A program made the translations under genes and the position numbers. The notes under the pieces are model-generated. The model searched no databases. It saw only the letters and a list, made by a program, of their open reading frames with translations, and was not told the origin of the DNA. From assembly GCF_027924185.1 (NCBI RefSeq), contig NZ_BRVO01000002.1:124001-188000 (forward strand): a DNA stretch of 64,000 bases, written 5' to 3'. Each line of letters starts with the position of its first letter. Positions within the stretch are counted from its first letter, which is position 1. Shown here one piece after another: positions 36,529-44,200 of the stretch. This DNA comes from Neptunitalea lumnitzerae (GTDB lineage: Bacteria > Bacteroidota > Bacteroidia > Flavobacteriales > Flavobacteriaceae).

Positions 36529-36771
36529 ATGGTTGAAATAACGAAAATATTAGAAAAGCAATCTGTGTCCTTTGATGATTTGTTAGCCTGTTTTGAGCAA
36601 GTTAAGGAAAACGGGGATGTAGCAGTGATTAAATTTGACGGAGAAAGGGTAGAAAATCAGTATACCGTTTTCATTTCTTTCCCTCAAAATGAGAATAAAT
36701 CAATGATAAGAGCTGATAGTGATGACTTAAAAGATGCTCTTTCAAACGTGTTGAAGAGTTATGTCAATTAA
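36529..36771 (+). CDS. Small protein, candidate immunity to the Doc/Fic tail
   Basis: An 80-residue soluble protein (VEITKILEKQSVSFDDLLAC at the start, then IKFDGERVENQYTVFISFP). Predicted mix of an N-terminal helix pair and a beta-sheet, no signal peptide. It directly follows the Doc/Fic-type RHS tail and precedes a terminator, so it is the natural immunity candidate. It does not show the Fic-inhibitory helix motif (S/T)xxxE(G/N) clearly, so any block of the toxin would be by another means. No family recognised. Confidence 0.65.
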   Translation: MVEITKILEKQSVSFDDLLACFEQVKENGDVAVIKFDGERVENQYTVFISFPQNENKSMIRADSDDLKDALSNVLKSYVN

Positions 36772-36798
36772 GTAAGCTCTTGTATCATTAAGGAAATT

Positions 36799-36828
36799 AA
36801 AAGCCTCACAGAGATGTGGGGCTTTTTT
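36799..36828 (+). terminator. Terminator of the Doc/Fic tail cassette
   Basis: AAAGCCTCACA and TGTGGGGCTTT pair around GAGA, followed by a T-run. It lies 28 bases after the 80-residue gene. Confidence 0.75.
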
Positions 36829-36921
36829 ATTTATTGGCGTAAGCCTGTCCAGCTTTGTGGTCTCTGATAATGAGGTCTATAAAGTGAAAAATCCTATTTT
36901 TTTCTTCCTGTGGTAAGTTCC

Positions 36922-36949
36922 CCAGCTCCCGCTAGCGTCGCGCTAGTGG
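36922..36949 (+). repeat. REP-like palindrome, copy 2
   Basis: CCAGCTCCC head, then CCGCTAGCG-TCG-CGCTAGTGG, a 9-bp stem with one G-T pair. Same orientation and core as copies 1 and 3. Confidence 0.65.
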
Positions 36950-36985
36950 AATTCATGAGTAAGTAATCAAATAATGTTAAACATA

Positions 36986-37016
36986 AATCACGCTTCTACT
37001 AGAAGCGTGATTTTTT
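36986..37016 (+). terminator. Orphan intrinsic terminator
   Basis: AAATCACGCTTCT and AGAAGCGTGATTT form a 13-bp stem with an ACT loop, followed by T-run. No gene ends nearby, so it probably belonged to a lost gene. Confidence 0.7.
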
Positions 37017-37257
37017 ATATAAGCATATTCAAATGAACTTTTGTGTATAAATAGTAGTAATCTAGTAACGTTATTTGCCAATACATAAGTTAACTTCCCC
37101 TTATTTTAACAGTGTTTGGGTAGGGTAGTGGTGTAAAACTATTGTAATTATAGCTTCTATTATGTTAGGAAAATAATTAAGATTTAGGTTTTTACCAATA
37201 GAGCTTTCAATAGTTACGCCCCGCCAAACTTAAATTGTGATGGTCAGTAAAAATAAC

Positions 37258-37279
37258 AACCGCCTTCGGGCGGTTTTTT
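37258..37279 (+). terminator. Short GC-rich terminator
   Basis: AACCGCC-TTCG-GGCGGTTTTTT: a stable tetraloop hairpin with T-run on the plus strand, and AA on the other side. It sits 4 bases from the 3' end of the dead XRE gene. Confidence 0.75.
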
Positions 37280-37282
37280 AAG

Positions 37283-37535
37283 TTACATAATGCTCTGGAG
37301 CTTGGTCTGTTTTAGGAAAGAGTCCAGCAGTTCCATCACGACATTCCTTTTATCTTCTGGCAGTTTTTGAATATCCGTAATTTTCTTCAGTAGGTCTTTT
37401 TACAGAGCCGTGTCTGTGTTCCCTACTAAATAATCCAAAGACACATCAAGGGCATCCGCAATCTTGCGAGCAATCTCAATAGAGGGTTTTACTTCGAGCC
37501 TTTCATAACGACAATCACAGCACGGTGAACACGCC
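37283..37535 (-). pseudogene. XRE-family transcriptional regulator, degraded
   Basis: Read on the minus strand, the C-terminal half of a phage-type XRE regulator is recognisable: RYERLEVKPSIEIARKIADA, then LDVSLDYLVGNTDTAL, then a stop (TAA) in frame, then KDLLKKITDIQKLPEDKRNV and VMELLDSFLKQTKLQSIM. Just before RYER, the words VHRAVI are in another frame; adding one G (GT to GGT) would restore VHRAVIGRYER. The 5' part is missing where a REP-like palindrome begins. So it has a frameshift, a nonsense codon and a truncation. Such regulators control mobile elements. Confidence 0.7.
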
Positions 37536-37561
37536 AACTCCCACTAGCGTCACGCTAGTGG
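37534..37561 (+). repeat. REP-like palindrome, copy 3
   Basis: CCAACTCCC head, then CCACTAGCG-TCA-CGCTAGTGG, a perfect 9-bp stem with a 3-base loop. It sits at the broken 5' end of the XRE pseudogene. Confidence 0.65.
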
Positions 37562-37601
37562 CGGTAAGATAGAGAAAGATAATTACAAATCTATAGAAAA
37601 T

Positions 37602-37630
37602 AAAAAAAACCTCTTGAGAATCAAGAGGTT
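37602..37630 (-). terminator. Terminator downstream of the tRNA-Met 3' fragment
   Basis: On the minus strand AACCTCTTGA-TTC-TCAAGAGGTT is followed by a run of eight Ts: a strong terminator, placed as if it ended the original tRNA-Met transcript whose 3' half remains at 37648-37688. Confidence 0.75.
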
Positions 37631-37647
37631 TCTGAGGTCTGTTTTCT

Positions 37648-37688
37648 TAGCGTAGACGGGAGTTGAACCCGTGACCTCAGGGTTATGA
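37648..37688 (-). other. tRNA-Met 3'-half fragment (attachment-site remnant)
   Basis: This 41-base stretch matches the tRNA-Met gene at 47407-47447 from discriminator base to anticodon loop with a single difference (T for A at 37653). The identity ends abruptly after the CAT anticodon region, where an FAD oxidoreductase gene takes over. The 5' half of the tRNA is missing. This is the form left when an integrase inserts an element into the anticodon loop of a tRNA gene. Confidence 0.85.
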
Positions 37689-37831
37689 GAATGTGGTGTA
37701 GGTTGGTTACAAGGTTTTCCGCTGTCTATGATCAACGTTTTACGTAAAGATCTACCCAAAGCCATAGCTGCAGATAACCCAGCAAAACTTCCTCCTATAA
37801 TAATCACTTCATAATCTGTTGTTGTATTCAT
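37682..37831 (-). pseudogene. FAD-dependent oxidoreductase (thioredoxin-reductase-like), N-terminal fragment
   Basis: The first 50 codons (MNTTTDYEVIIIGGSFAGLS, then IIDSGKPCNQPTPHSHN) encode the FAD-binding Rossmann motif GGSFAG of a thioredoxin-reductase-like flavoprotein about 300 residues long when whole. At codons 49-50 (CATAAC) the gene runs into the tRNA-Met fragment, and the frame continues only by chance to a stop at 37583. The rest of the gene is not in the window. The break coincides with the shared TCATAAC of the tRNA anticodon loop. Confidence 0.85.
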
Positions 37832-38053
37832 ATTATGATCTTTTTAGAGTGTGTTAACTTATTTTTTTTAAAAGCACTTTCGTTACGTTAAATAGATCCC
37901 TACCTTTATTTAGCAGTTCAGTAGAAAGCCCATGTGGGGAATATCAACTACCTACGAGCAGTTTTATCTAAAAGGTATGTGAAATCTAATATGATTTATA
38001 ATGGTAAACTATAAGGATTATCCTTATAAATGGCATGTAGTGTAGTTTGTGTA

Positions 38054-39010
38054 TTACACACCCATCATAGTTTTCCAAAGGTTTAAGCTGTACTTGGATT
38101 GTTTTACAAATTCTTCCATTTGAGCAGCTGTCATGGGTAATTTATAAGGGCGACATTCAGCAATTACAATTTCAAAACATAGTAAATCATCAAAACCAAC
38201 TTCTTTTAGGGCATTGAATTGAGCTAAATAATCAATATGTCCAGTACCAATTCCACCTCTTCCAGAATCTGAAACGTGGTAGCTATACAATAAATCACCA
38301 CCAATTTTGTGAATAGGCGATATCATATCTTTCTCTGTAATGTTCATATGAAAACTGTCTAAGACAAGTTTTACATTGCTAGGACTTCCTGCAGCCTCAT
38401 AAATTTGTAGCAGTTCTGCAGCGGTTTGTCCTTGTGGTACTTCGTAATGGCAACAAGCTTCGTAAGAAAGTAGAATATCTTTTCCTTTGGCATAATCACT
38501 TAACTGTTTTACAGCTTCGCCAATTTGTTGCATAGCAGCCTCGTAGCTAGGTTGATTTTTTGTCCAGAAAGATAAACCTTGTAATGTGCTCATAGGAACG
38601 CCCAACTCAATAGCATAGTCAATTACTTTTTTATAGAAAGCTACTGAGTTTTTTAGAGTAGCATCTTCATCGGTATCAGGTTTACAACTAAGCGGATCAT
38701 AACTGGTTAATGCTATGTCATATGCTTTTGATTTTGCTACTACATCCTTGGCATCGTATTTTTTAAAGTCACCACAAAACTGTAATCCTGTATAACCAAT
38801 TTCTTTTACTTTACTAAATAATTCGTCTAAATCATCCAGACCAAACGTCCAGCTAATAGTTGCTAATTTCATCTCTTTCTTTTTTGGGTTTTCAATAGTT
38901 TTTGCTGTTGCTGCAAGTGGATGCTCATTGGCAAATCCGGATAAAGTTCCGCCGACTATTGCTGCAGAGGCCAAAGCCGATTGTTTAAAAAATTTTCTTC
39001 TTGTATTCAT
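38054..39010 (-). CDS. Exported TIM-barrel sugar isomerase/epimerase-like protein
   Basis: A 318-residue protein with a twin-arginine-like signal (MNTRRKFFKQSALASAAIVG). The mature part is a xylose-isomerase-like (AP_endonuc_2) TIM barrel: KLATISWTFGLDDLDELFSK, EIGYTGLQFCGDF, ILLSYEACCHYE, VKLVLDSFHMN, LLYSYHVSDSGRGGIGTGHI and CFEIVIAECRPY hold the Glu, Asp and His residues that usually bind a divalent metal. It is the last intact gene of the nine-gene island run and follows the esterase by 13 bases. Sugar or inositol-like substrates are typical for the family; the exact one is unknown. Confidence 0.85.
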   Translation of the reverse strand: MNTRRKFFKQSALASAAIVGGTLSGFANEHPLAATAKTIENPKKKEMKLATISWTFGLDDLDELFSKVKEIGYTGLQFCGDFKKYDAKDVVAKSKAYDIALTSYDPLSCKPDTDEDATLKNSVAFYKKVIDYAIELGVPMSTLQGLSFWTKNQPSYEAAMQQIGEAVKQLSDYAKGKDILLSYEACCHYEVPQGQTAAELLQIYEAAGSPSNVKLVLDSFHMNITEKDMISPIHKIGGDLLYSYHVSDSGRGGIGTGHIDYLAQFNALKEVGFDDLLCFEIVIAECRPYKLPMTAAQMEEFVKQSKYSLNLWKTMMGV

Positions 39011-39023
39011 AGCATTGTGTTTT

Positions 39024-39791
39024 TTAATTTGAAATATTCCTACTTACAAACTGTATAAAGTCTTGCATTTCTTTTGGGGAAATAGAATGACTCATTCCTT
39101 CATACGTATGAAAATCTGTTTGAAAATTGTGCGCTGTTAACCATGTATTAGATGCAGTTGCACTACTTTCAGGAATCCTGTTGTCAGCAGTTCCGTGTCC
39201 TATAAAAATAGCGACAGCGATATTATTTTCTTTGATCACTTTTTCTTTTTCTGAATTGAACAAAACACCACTAAACACACCGATACCTTTACAAAGTTTT
39301 GGATATAATAAACCCATTTGATAACTCATATTGGCACCTTGGCTAAAACCTGAAATAAAAGTATGATCAGCATTGATATGGAATTGTTGCTGTGTTTTTT
39401 GAACCAGTTTTTGAATTAATTCTTGACTTGTAGAAAGATCAGAAGCTTTTCCTCCAAAATTGGTTCCTTTGGAAGTACTTTGGTACCATTGGTAAGCCCC
39501 GTTTCTTAACGTAAATGGTGCTCTTGCTGAGATTATGGTGTAGTTTTTAGGAAAAAATCGGGCGAGTCCAAGTAAGTCATTTTCATTTGAACCATAACCA
39601 TGAAGTAACACTAATAAAACTTCATTTTCCTTATTGGTAGCACGTTTCATTTTGTAAAATAACGTGTCAGTTACAGGTGTCGTTTCTGTAATTTTAATTT
39701 GATTTTTTACGGGAAAAGCACTTTCAGGGGTTGCATTGCAAGGAATGCTATACAGGAAACCTATGATGAGTATGGAAATATATTTTATCAT
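39024..39791 (-). CDS. Exported alpha/beta-hydrolase of the phospholipase/carboxylesterase family
   Basis: A 255-residue protein with a signal peptide (IKYISILIIGFLYSIPCNA). The hydrolase part shows VLLHGYGSNENDLLGLARFF, the nucleophile elbow ISGFSQGANMSYQMG (Ser), the Asp region FIGHGTADNRIPESSA and the His in YEGMSHSISPKEMQDF, i.e. a complete Ser-Asp-His triad. Members hydrolyse carboxyl esters of medium size. The ATG directly follows the stop of the PRISE-like gene, so it is in the same operon. The exported location suggests that it acts on an external or periplasmic ester. Confidence 0.88.
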   Translation of the reverse strand: MIKYISILIIGFLYSIPCNATPESAFPVKNQIKITETTPVTDTLFYKMKRATNKENEVLLVLLHGYGSNENDLLGLARFFPKNYTIISARAPFTLRNGAYQWYQSTSKGTNFGGKASDLSTSQELIQKLVQKTQQQFHINADHTFISGFSQGANMSYQMGLLYPKLCKGIGVFSGVLFNSEKEKVIKENNIAVAIFIGHGTADNRIPESSATASNTWLTAHNFQTDFHTYEGMSHSISPKEMQDFIQFVSRNISN

Positions 39792-40862
39792 CTATTCAAA
39801 TGTTGGAATTATCTTTTCAGTTTGAAGTTCTTTGAATGTATTGATCAATTTAGTTTCGGTGTCGCCATTCATTTCGTGAAAACCAAACCTTCTGGCTTTG
39901 TTTACATCCTGAAAAGCATCGGTTTCTACATTAAAGATAAAATCACCAAATCCCCACTGAACCAATTCATCAAGTTCATAAGCTTTCAAACCGTATTTTT
40001 TAACCATTTTTTTCCAAAGGTCTTTCTTGCCGGGCATATATTCATTTAGAGCGAAAGTTTGTGGTTCTGCTACCGAAACCCCAAAAAATTCTCCAATTTT
40101 TGGCCAAAGTTGACTCCATCTAAAAACATCGCCATTGGTAATATTGAAAATTTCATTTTCAGTCTCTTTGTTTTCTGCAGCCCATTGCATTGCTTTCGAT
40201 AAAACATCTACATGGGTTACATTGGCTAAAATTTCATAAGCTTTTGCCGAACCTGGAAAACGCATGGGAATACCTTCTTCTTTACAAAGACTTGCGTATA
40301 CTGATAATAGGTTTGCCATATTCATTGGATTTTTAATAGTGAAGCCCATTACAATATCGGGTCTGATGGCTGTCCAATTCCATGATTTTCCTTTGGAAAT
40401 AGTCCTTAGATAATCTTCTTGATCATAATAAAAGTTAGGAGTGATACTTCTAAGATCCGTTTCATAAGCGGGTGTTTTATAAAAACCTAAATGTGCGCCA
40501 TACGCTTTTCCTCCTTGAATGAATAGAATGCGCTCTAGCTTTGGTAAATAATCTTCTACTTTATCGACCAAATTAGTTAACAAGGAAAGATTGGCTTCCG
40601 TTTGCTCGTACGGGTCTTGTTTTTCGCTATAGGCTGCATAGAAAATATGGGTAACTTCTTTAAGCTTTTTTGCATGTTTTTTTACCGCATTGCTTTTACT
40701 AAGATCCATCGCAACAAATGCAGCTTTCGTTTCATAAGTTAATGTTGAACGCGACGTGATGACGACATTCCATTCTTCCTGTTCCTGAAGATATTGACCT
40801 AGATTTTTGCCTATAATTCCGTTTCCGCCAACAATTAAGGCGGTATGCTTGGTATTTTTCAT
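39792..40862 (-). CDS. PRISE-like short-chain dehydrogenase/reductase
   Basis: NAD(P)-dependent reductase of the extended SDR group related to progesterone 5-beta-reductase/iridoid synthase (enone reductases). Start taken at ATG 40862 (MKNTKHTALIVGGNGIIGKN, 356 residues), 1 base after the MFS stop; an ATG at 40886 would overlap the MFS gene. Visible: Rossmann motif VGGNGIIG, FYYDQEDYL with the PRISE-type active-site Tyr, WTAIRPDIVMGF, and the conserved FNITNGDVFRWSQLWPKIGE. Members reduce activated C=C double bonds in small carbonyl compounds. The native substrate is unknown. Confidence 0.88.
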   Translation of the reverse strand: MKNTKHTALIVGGNGIIGKNLGQYLQEQEEWNVVITSRSTLTYETKAAFVAMDLSKSNAVKKHAKKLKEVTHIFYAAYSEKQDPYEQTEANLSLLTNLVDKVEDYLPKLERILFIQGGKAYGAHLGFYKTPAYETDLRSITPNFYYDQEDYLRTISKGKSWNWTAIRPDIVMGFTIKNPMNMANLLSVYASLCKEEGIPMRFPGSAKAYEILANVTHVDVLSKAMQWAAENKETENEIFNITNGDVFRWSQLWPKIGEFFGVSVAEPQTFALNEYMPGKKDLWKKMVKKYGLKAYELDELVQWGFGDFIFNVETDAFQDVNKARRFGFHEMNGDTETKLINTFKELQTEKIIPTFE

Positions 40863-40863
40863 G

Positions 40864-42255
40864 TTATGCTTTTTTGTTGCGCACATTTAGTGCGTCTGTT
40901 TTTTTGATGGTGAAGAAGTCGTAGATGGCGAGCACCCCAATAATGGCAATAATTTGTAGCGTTAACTGAAAGTCTTCCACTTGATAATTGGAGCCATTTC
41001 CGTGGTAATTAGCTGAAAGATGCAAAAGTAAAGCGCCTATAGAAATCCCTGTGGCTAACGCAATTTGGCGAAGTGTACTGTTTAATGTGTTGGCATTGTT
41101 CATTTCCTTATCATTTATATCTGCAAAAGCCAACGTATTCATACTACTGTATTGCATAGACCGCGTGAGGCCACTACAAAATAATAATGCTGCCATTAAC
41201 CAATAAGGTGTTTCTGGTTGTAAGTACGATTGTAAAAAGACAGCCAATGCAAGGAGCAAACCATTTACCACTAAAACCGCTTTAAAGTTGAATTTGCGAG
41301 TAATCCAGATGGTAGCGGGTTTCATGGCTAAATTTCCTATCATACTAAACATATACAAAAGGCCAGCATTGAAAGCCGACATTCCAAAACCAATCTGAAA
41401 GAATAAAGGCAGCACATAAGGAGCTGTATTAATTACAATTTGAGTAATAGTTCCTGAAGTGAATGTAACTTTAAAGGTTCTTATCTTCATCACGGAATAG
41501 TCGATCAAAGGATGTTCAATTTTGAAGGAATGCCATACCGAAATTCCCAATAATATAAGAGCACCTACAAATAATGAAATAACCAATGCAAGATTGATAT
41601 GCGTTTCACTGGCTAGTTCAATTCCTATCATAAATGCTAATAAACCAATACCGCTGAGTAAAAATCCTACCCAGTCTAATTTCTTTTTGAAATGCTGTGT
41701 ACTTTTTGGGATGTACTTAAAGGTTAGCAAAATAGCAATAATACCTAAGGGGACATTCACAAAAAATATCCAATGCCAAGTGAAATAGGTAGTAAAAAAT
41801 CCACCTAGAAAAGGACCACAAATAGGCCCTGCCAATCCGGGCCAACTTAAATAAGCGATGGTTGTTACCAAATCTTTCTTTTCGGTATTGCTTAATACTG
41901 CTAATCGACCTACCGGAACCATTAAGGCTCCAAAAATTCCCTGAAGAATTCTGGCTCCAATGAATATTGGTAAGGAATAGGATAATCCACAAAGTGCTGA
42001 GCTTATGGTAAAACCTGCAATGGCGATACTGAAAATATTTCGGGTTCCAAACCGTTCTGCAAACCATCCGCTTATAGGAATGAAAACCGCCAACATAATC
42101 ACATAAGAAGTAATCCCCATACTCATGGTTACCGGATCTACACTAAAATCCTGTGCCATTTTAGGTATTGCGGTTGTAATGGCGGTACTGTCTAAATTTT
42201 CCATGAAGAACGTACCACCAACAATGAGTGCTATAATGAGCGATTTTCTATTCAA
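40864..42255 (-). CDS. MFS drug/metabolite exporter, DHA2 family
   Basis: A 463-residue inner-membrane transporter with about 14 predicted helices. Start motif MENLDSTAITTAIPKMAQDF is the DHA2 signature for proton-driven multidrug or metabolite efflux (EmrB/QacA type); GWFAERFGTRNIF is the loop 2-3 motif, and WPGLAGPICGPFLGGFFTTY with WHWIFFVNVPLGIIAI are motif C and the conserved helix-6 region. It is embedded among reductases and hydrolases of the island run, suggesting that it exports a substrate or product of that pathway. Confidence 0.92.
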   Translation of the reverse strand: MNRKSLIIALIVGGTFFMENLDSTAITTAIPKMAQDFSVDPVTMSMGITSYVIMLAVFIPISGWFAERFGTRNIFSIAIAGFTISSALCGLSYSLPIFIGARILQGIFGALMVPVGRLAVLSNTEKKDLVTTIAYLSWPGLAGPICGPFLGGFFTTYFTWHWIFFVNVPLGIIAILLTFKYIPKSTQHFKKKLDWVGFLLSGIGLLAFMIGIELASETHINLALVISLFVGALILLGISVWHSFKIEHPLIDYSVMKIRTFKVTFTSGTITQIVINTAPYVLPLFFQIGFGMSAFNAGLLYMFSMIGNLAMKPATIWITRKFNFKAVLVVNGLLLALAVFLQSYLQPETPYWLMAALLFCSGLTRSMQYSSMNTLAFADINDKEMNNANTLNSTLRQIALATGISIGALLLHLSANYHGNGSNYQVEDFQLTLQIIAIIGVLAIYDFFTIKKTDALNVRNKKA

Positions 42256-42322
42256 AAAGTGTATGATTTAGTTAAAAAATAAAACTGCGATACAGATTAA
42301 GTATCACAGTTTTTGAAATTAA

Positions 42323-43270
42323 TTAGTTACTAGCGTTGTTTAGCAATGCTAAATCTTCAGCGTCTAATTGTAATGCTGGCGCATTGAATAATGTTTGTAA
42401 TTGACTTTCGCTGGTAGCACTTGCAATTGGTGCTCCAATTTGTGGTTGTGCTAAAAGCCAAGCCAAAGAAACAGTTGCTTGAGAAGTATTATGTTTTTCA
42501 GCTACCTTATCCAAAGCAGTTATAACACCCAAACCTTTATCTGTTAAGTATTTTTCTACGCTTCCACCACGTACACTTTTGTTTAAATCTTCTTTGGAAC
42601 GGTACTTACCTGTTAAAAATCCGGCTGCTAAAGACCAATAAGGGAACACTGTTAGATTGTATTTCTTTGCTAAGGCCGCATAATTACTTTCGTAACCCTC
42701 ACGTTCCATTAAATTATAATGCGGTTGCAATGCTTCGTATTTTGGTAAACCATTTTTTTCTGAAGCAGCAAAAGAAGCTTCTAAACGTTCCGGAGAAATA
42801 TTAGAGGCAGCAATGTAGCGTACTTTACCTGCTTTGATGATTTCGTCATACGCTTCTAGCGTTTCTTCAACAGGTGTTTTTTCGTCATCAAAATGGGTGT
42901 AGTACAAATCAATATAATCTGTTTGAAGGCGCTGTAATGATTTGTCAACCGCTTCTAAAATATGTTTTTTGCTAGTGTCCACAGGGTGAGTTCCTGTTTC
43001 TCCACCTACTTTGGTAGCCAAAACAATATCTTTACGATTGCCACGCTCTTTCATCCATTTTCCTAGAATGGTTTCAGACTGTCCGCCTTCGCCTCCGTCT
43101 ATCCAGTACGAATACATATCGGCAGTATCAATAAAATTGAAGCCCTTTGCTACAAATGCATCTAAGATTTGAAATGATTTTTTTTCGTCTAAGGTCCATC
43201 CAAAAACATTTCCTCCCAAGTTGATAGGAGCTACTTCTAGATCGGTATTTCCAATTTTTATTTTTTTCAT
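42323..43270 (-). CDS. Aldo/keto reductase
   Basis: NADPH-dependent carbonyl reductase with a TIM-barrel fold, 315 residues. Catalytic tetrad residues are visible: Asp and Tyr in GFNFIDTADMYSYW, Lys in IVLATKVGG, and His in DLYYTHFDDEKTP. LGGNVFGWTLDEKKSFQILD at the N terminus is typical of the bacterial YajO/Tas-like group. Reduces small aldehydes or ketones in the cytoplasm. It begins 6 bases after the stop of the exported MBL gene, in the same operon. Confidence 0.93.
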   Translation of the reverse strand: MKKIKIGNTDLEVAPINLGGNVFGWTLDEKKSFQILDAFVAKGFNFIDTADMYSYWIDGGEGGQSETILGKWMKERGNRKDIVLATKVGGETGTHPVDTSKKHILEAVDKSLQRLQTDYIDLYYTHFDDEKTPVEETLEAYDEIIKAGKVRYIAASNISPERLEASFAASEKNGLPKYEALQPHYNLMEREGYESNYAALAKKYNLTVFPYWSLAAGFLTGKYRSKEDLNKSVRGGSVEKYLTDKGLGVITALDKVAEKHNTSQATVSLAWLLAQPQIGAPIASATSESQLQTLFNAPALQLDAEDLALLNNASN

Positions 43271-43276
43271 GATTTT

Positions 43277-44200
43277 TTATTTAGTGATAATTAATCCTTC
43301 TTTTAAAATTCCTTTTTTTACCAATTGTGGTTGAATAATATCATCGTGATTCACAATGAGTTGAATTCCTTCCTTACTTGGAAGTTGGTTGAGCCAATCC
43401 AGTTCAAACTGAATCATAGTGGCGTCTTCTCCAATGCGATCACGCTGACTTTTTGGTTTTTGTTTTTTCTCTAGAATTCCAGTATAACTCCAGCTAACAT
43501 CACCGGTTACTATATATTCTTTCCCGTCTTTAAATTGAATGTATATCATGATTTCTCCCGGTGTATGACCAGGCGCTTTGATTAAAACAACTCCTGGTGC
43601 TACGGGTAAAATGTCTTCAAAATCTACCAATGTAAAATCGGTAAGTTGAGAAGATTTCATTTGTAGCTCGGGCATTTGAGGCTTGTTCAAAAGCGTTGTT
43701 ATCATTTGCTTGGTGAGCATAGTTTTGGGAGCTATATCACTGTAAAATTCAGATCGTAAAACACCTGCTACATGGTCACCGTGTTCATGAGTGATAATGA
43801 TTTTTTTTGCACCTTTTAAAGCGAGTTGAATGCTGTCATTTTTCTTAGCGAAATAGGGTTGTTGCTTTCCATGACCAAAAAATTGATGCACTTCTTTATC
43901 CATTCCAGCATCGATCATGATATAGCCATCTTTGAAAACAAGCTGATACGCCGTTCGTGCTTGTATGTATGGGGTTTCATCTCCGCCTTCAACGGTAGCA
44001 CTAAACGTTCTTGGACTTTCCGCAAACTTTATATAATGTAAACTTTCAGCTTTTTCTCCTGGAACTGAGTTCGCTGCAATTCTGATTTTTTTCAATAGCG
44101 ATTCATTATAGGTAATGTTAGTGAGTTCTTGTGCGTGGGACACAAAACTCACTAAACATAGTATCTGGGCTATGAAAAAGTTACTTTTCAATATCTTCAT
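43277..44200 (-). CDS. Exported MBL-fold metallo-hydrolase (first)
   Basis: A 307-residue protein with a signal peptide (FFIAQILCLVSFVSHAQ). Zinc motif ITHEHGDHVAGVL, then KAPGHTPGEIMIYI and YIVTGDVSWSYTG supply the second-site His and bridging Asp. The pattern fits lactonase- or quorum-quenching-like and other small-molecule MBL hydrolases, acting in the periplasm. The first 20 bases overlap the end of the Gfo/Idh gene. Substrate unknown. Confidence 0.88.
   Translation of the reverse strand: MKILKSNFFIAQILCLVSFVSHAQELTNITYNESLLKKIRIAANSVPGEKAESLHYIKFAESPRTFSATVEGGDETPYIQARTAYQLVFKDGYIMIDAGMDKEVHQFFGHGKQQPYFAKKNDSIQLALKGAKKIIITHEHGDHVAGVLRSEFYSDIAPKTMLTKQMITTLLNKPQMPELQMKSSQLTDFTLVDFEDILPVAPGVVLIKAPGHTPGEIMIYIQFKDGKEYIVTGDVSWSYTGILEKKQKPKSQRDRIGEDATMIQFELDWLNQLPSKEGIQLIVNHDDIIQPQLVKKGILKEGLIITK

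Larger units (their letters stand above)
36832..37257. other. Gene-poor stretch with orphan terminator and REP copy
   Basis: No credible gene on either strand. It contains the second REP-like palindrome, an unattached terminator at 36986, and AT-rich sequence without recognisable coding. It joins the RHS-tail array to the dead XRE gene. Confidence 0.5.

Noticed and set aside
34022-37561. CRISPR array from the repeated palindromes
   Set aside because: Only three copies, separated by 0.6-2.9 kb, with hairpin variation and no regular spacers or cas genes. REP-like elements fit better.
37583-37681. Extension of the FAD oxidoreductase past codon 50
   Set aside because: These codons are the tRNA-Met fragment and its terminator read by chance, not flavoprotein sequence.
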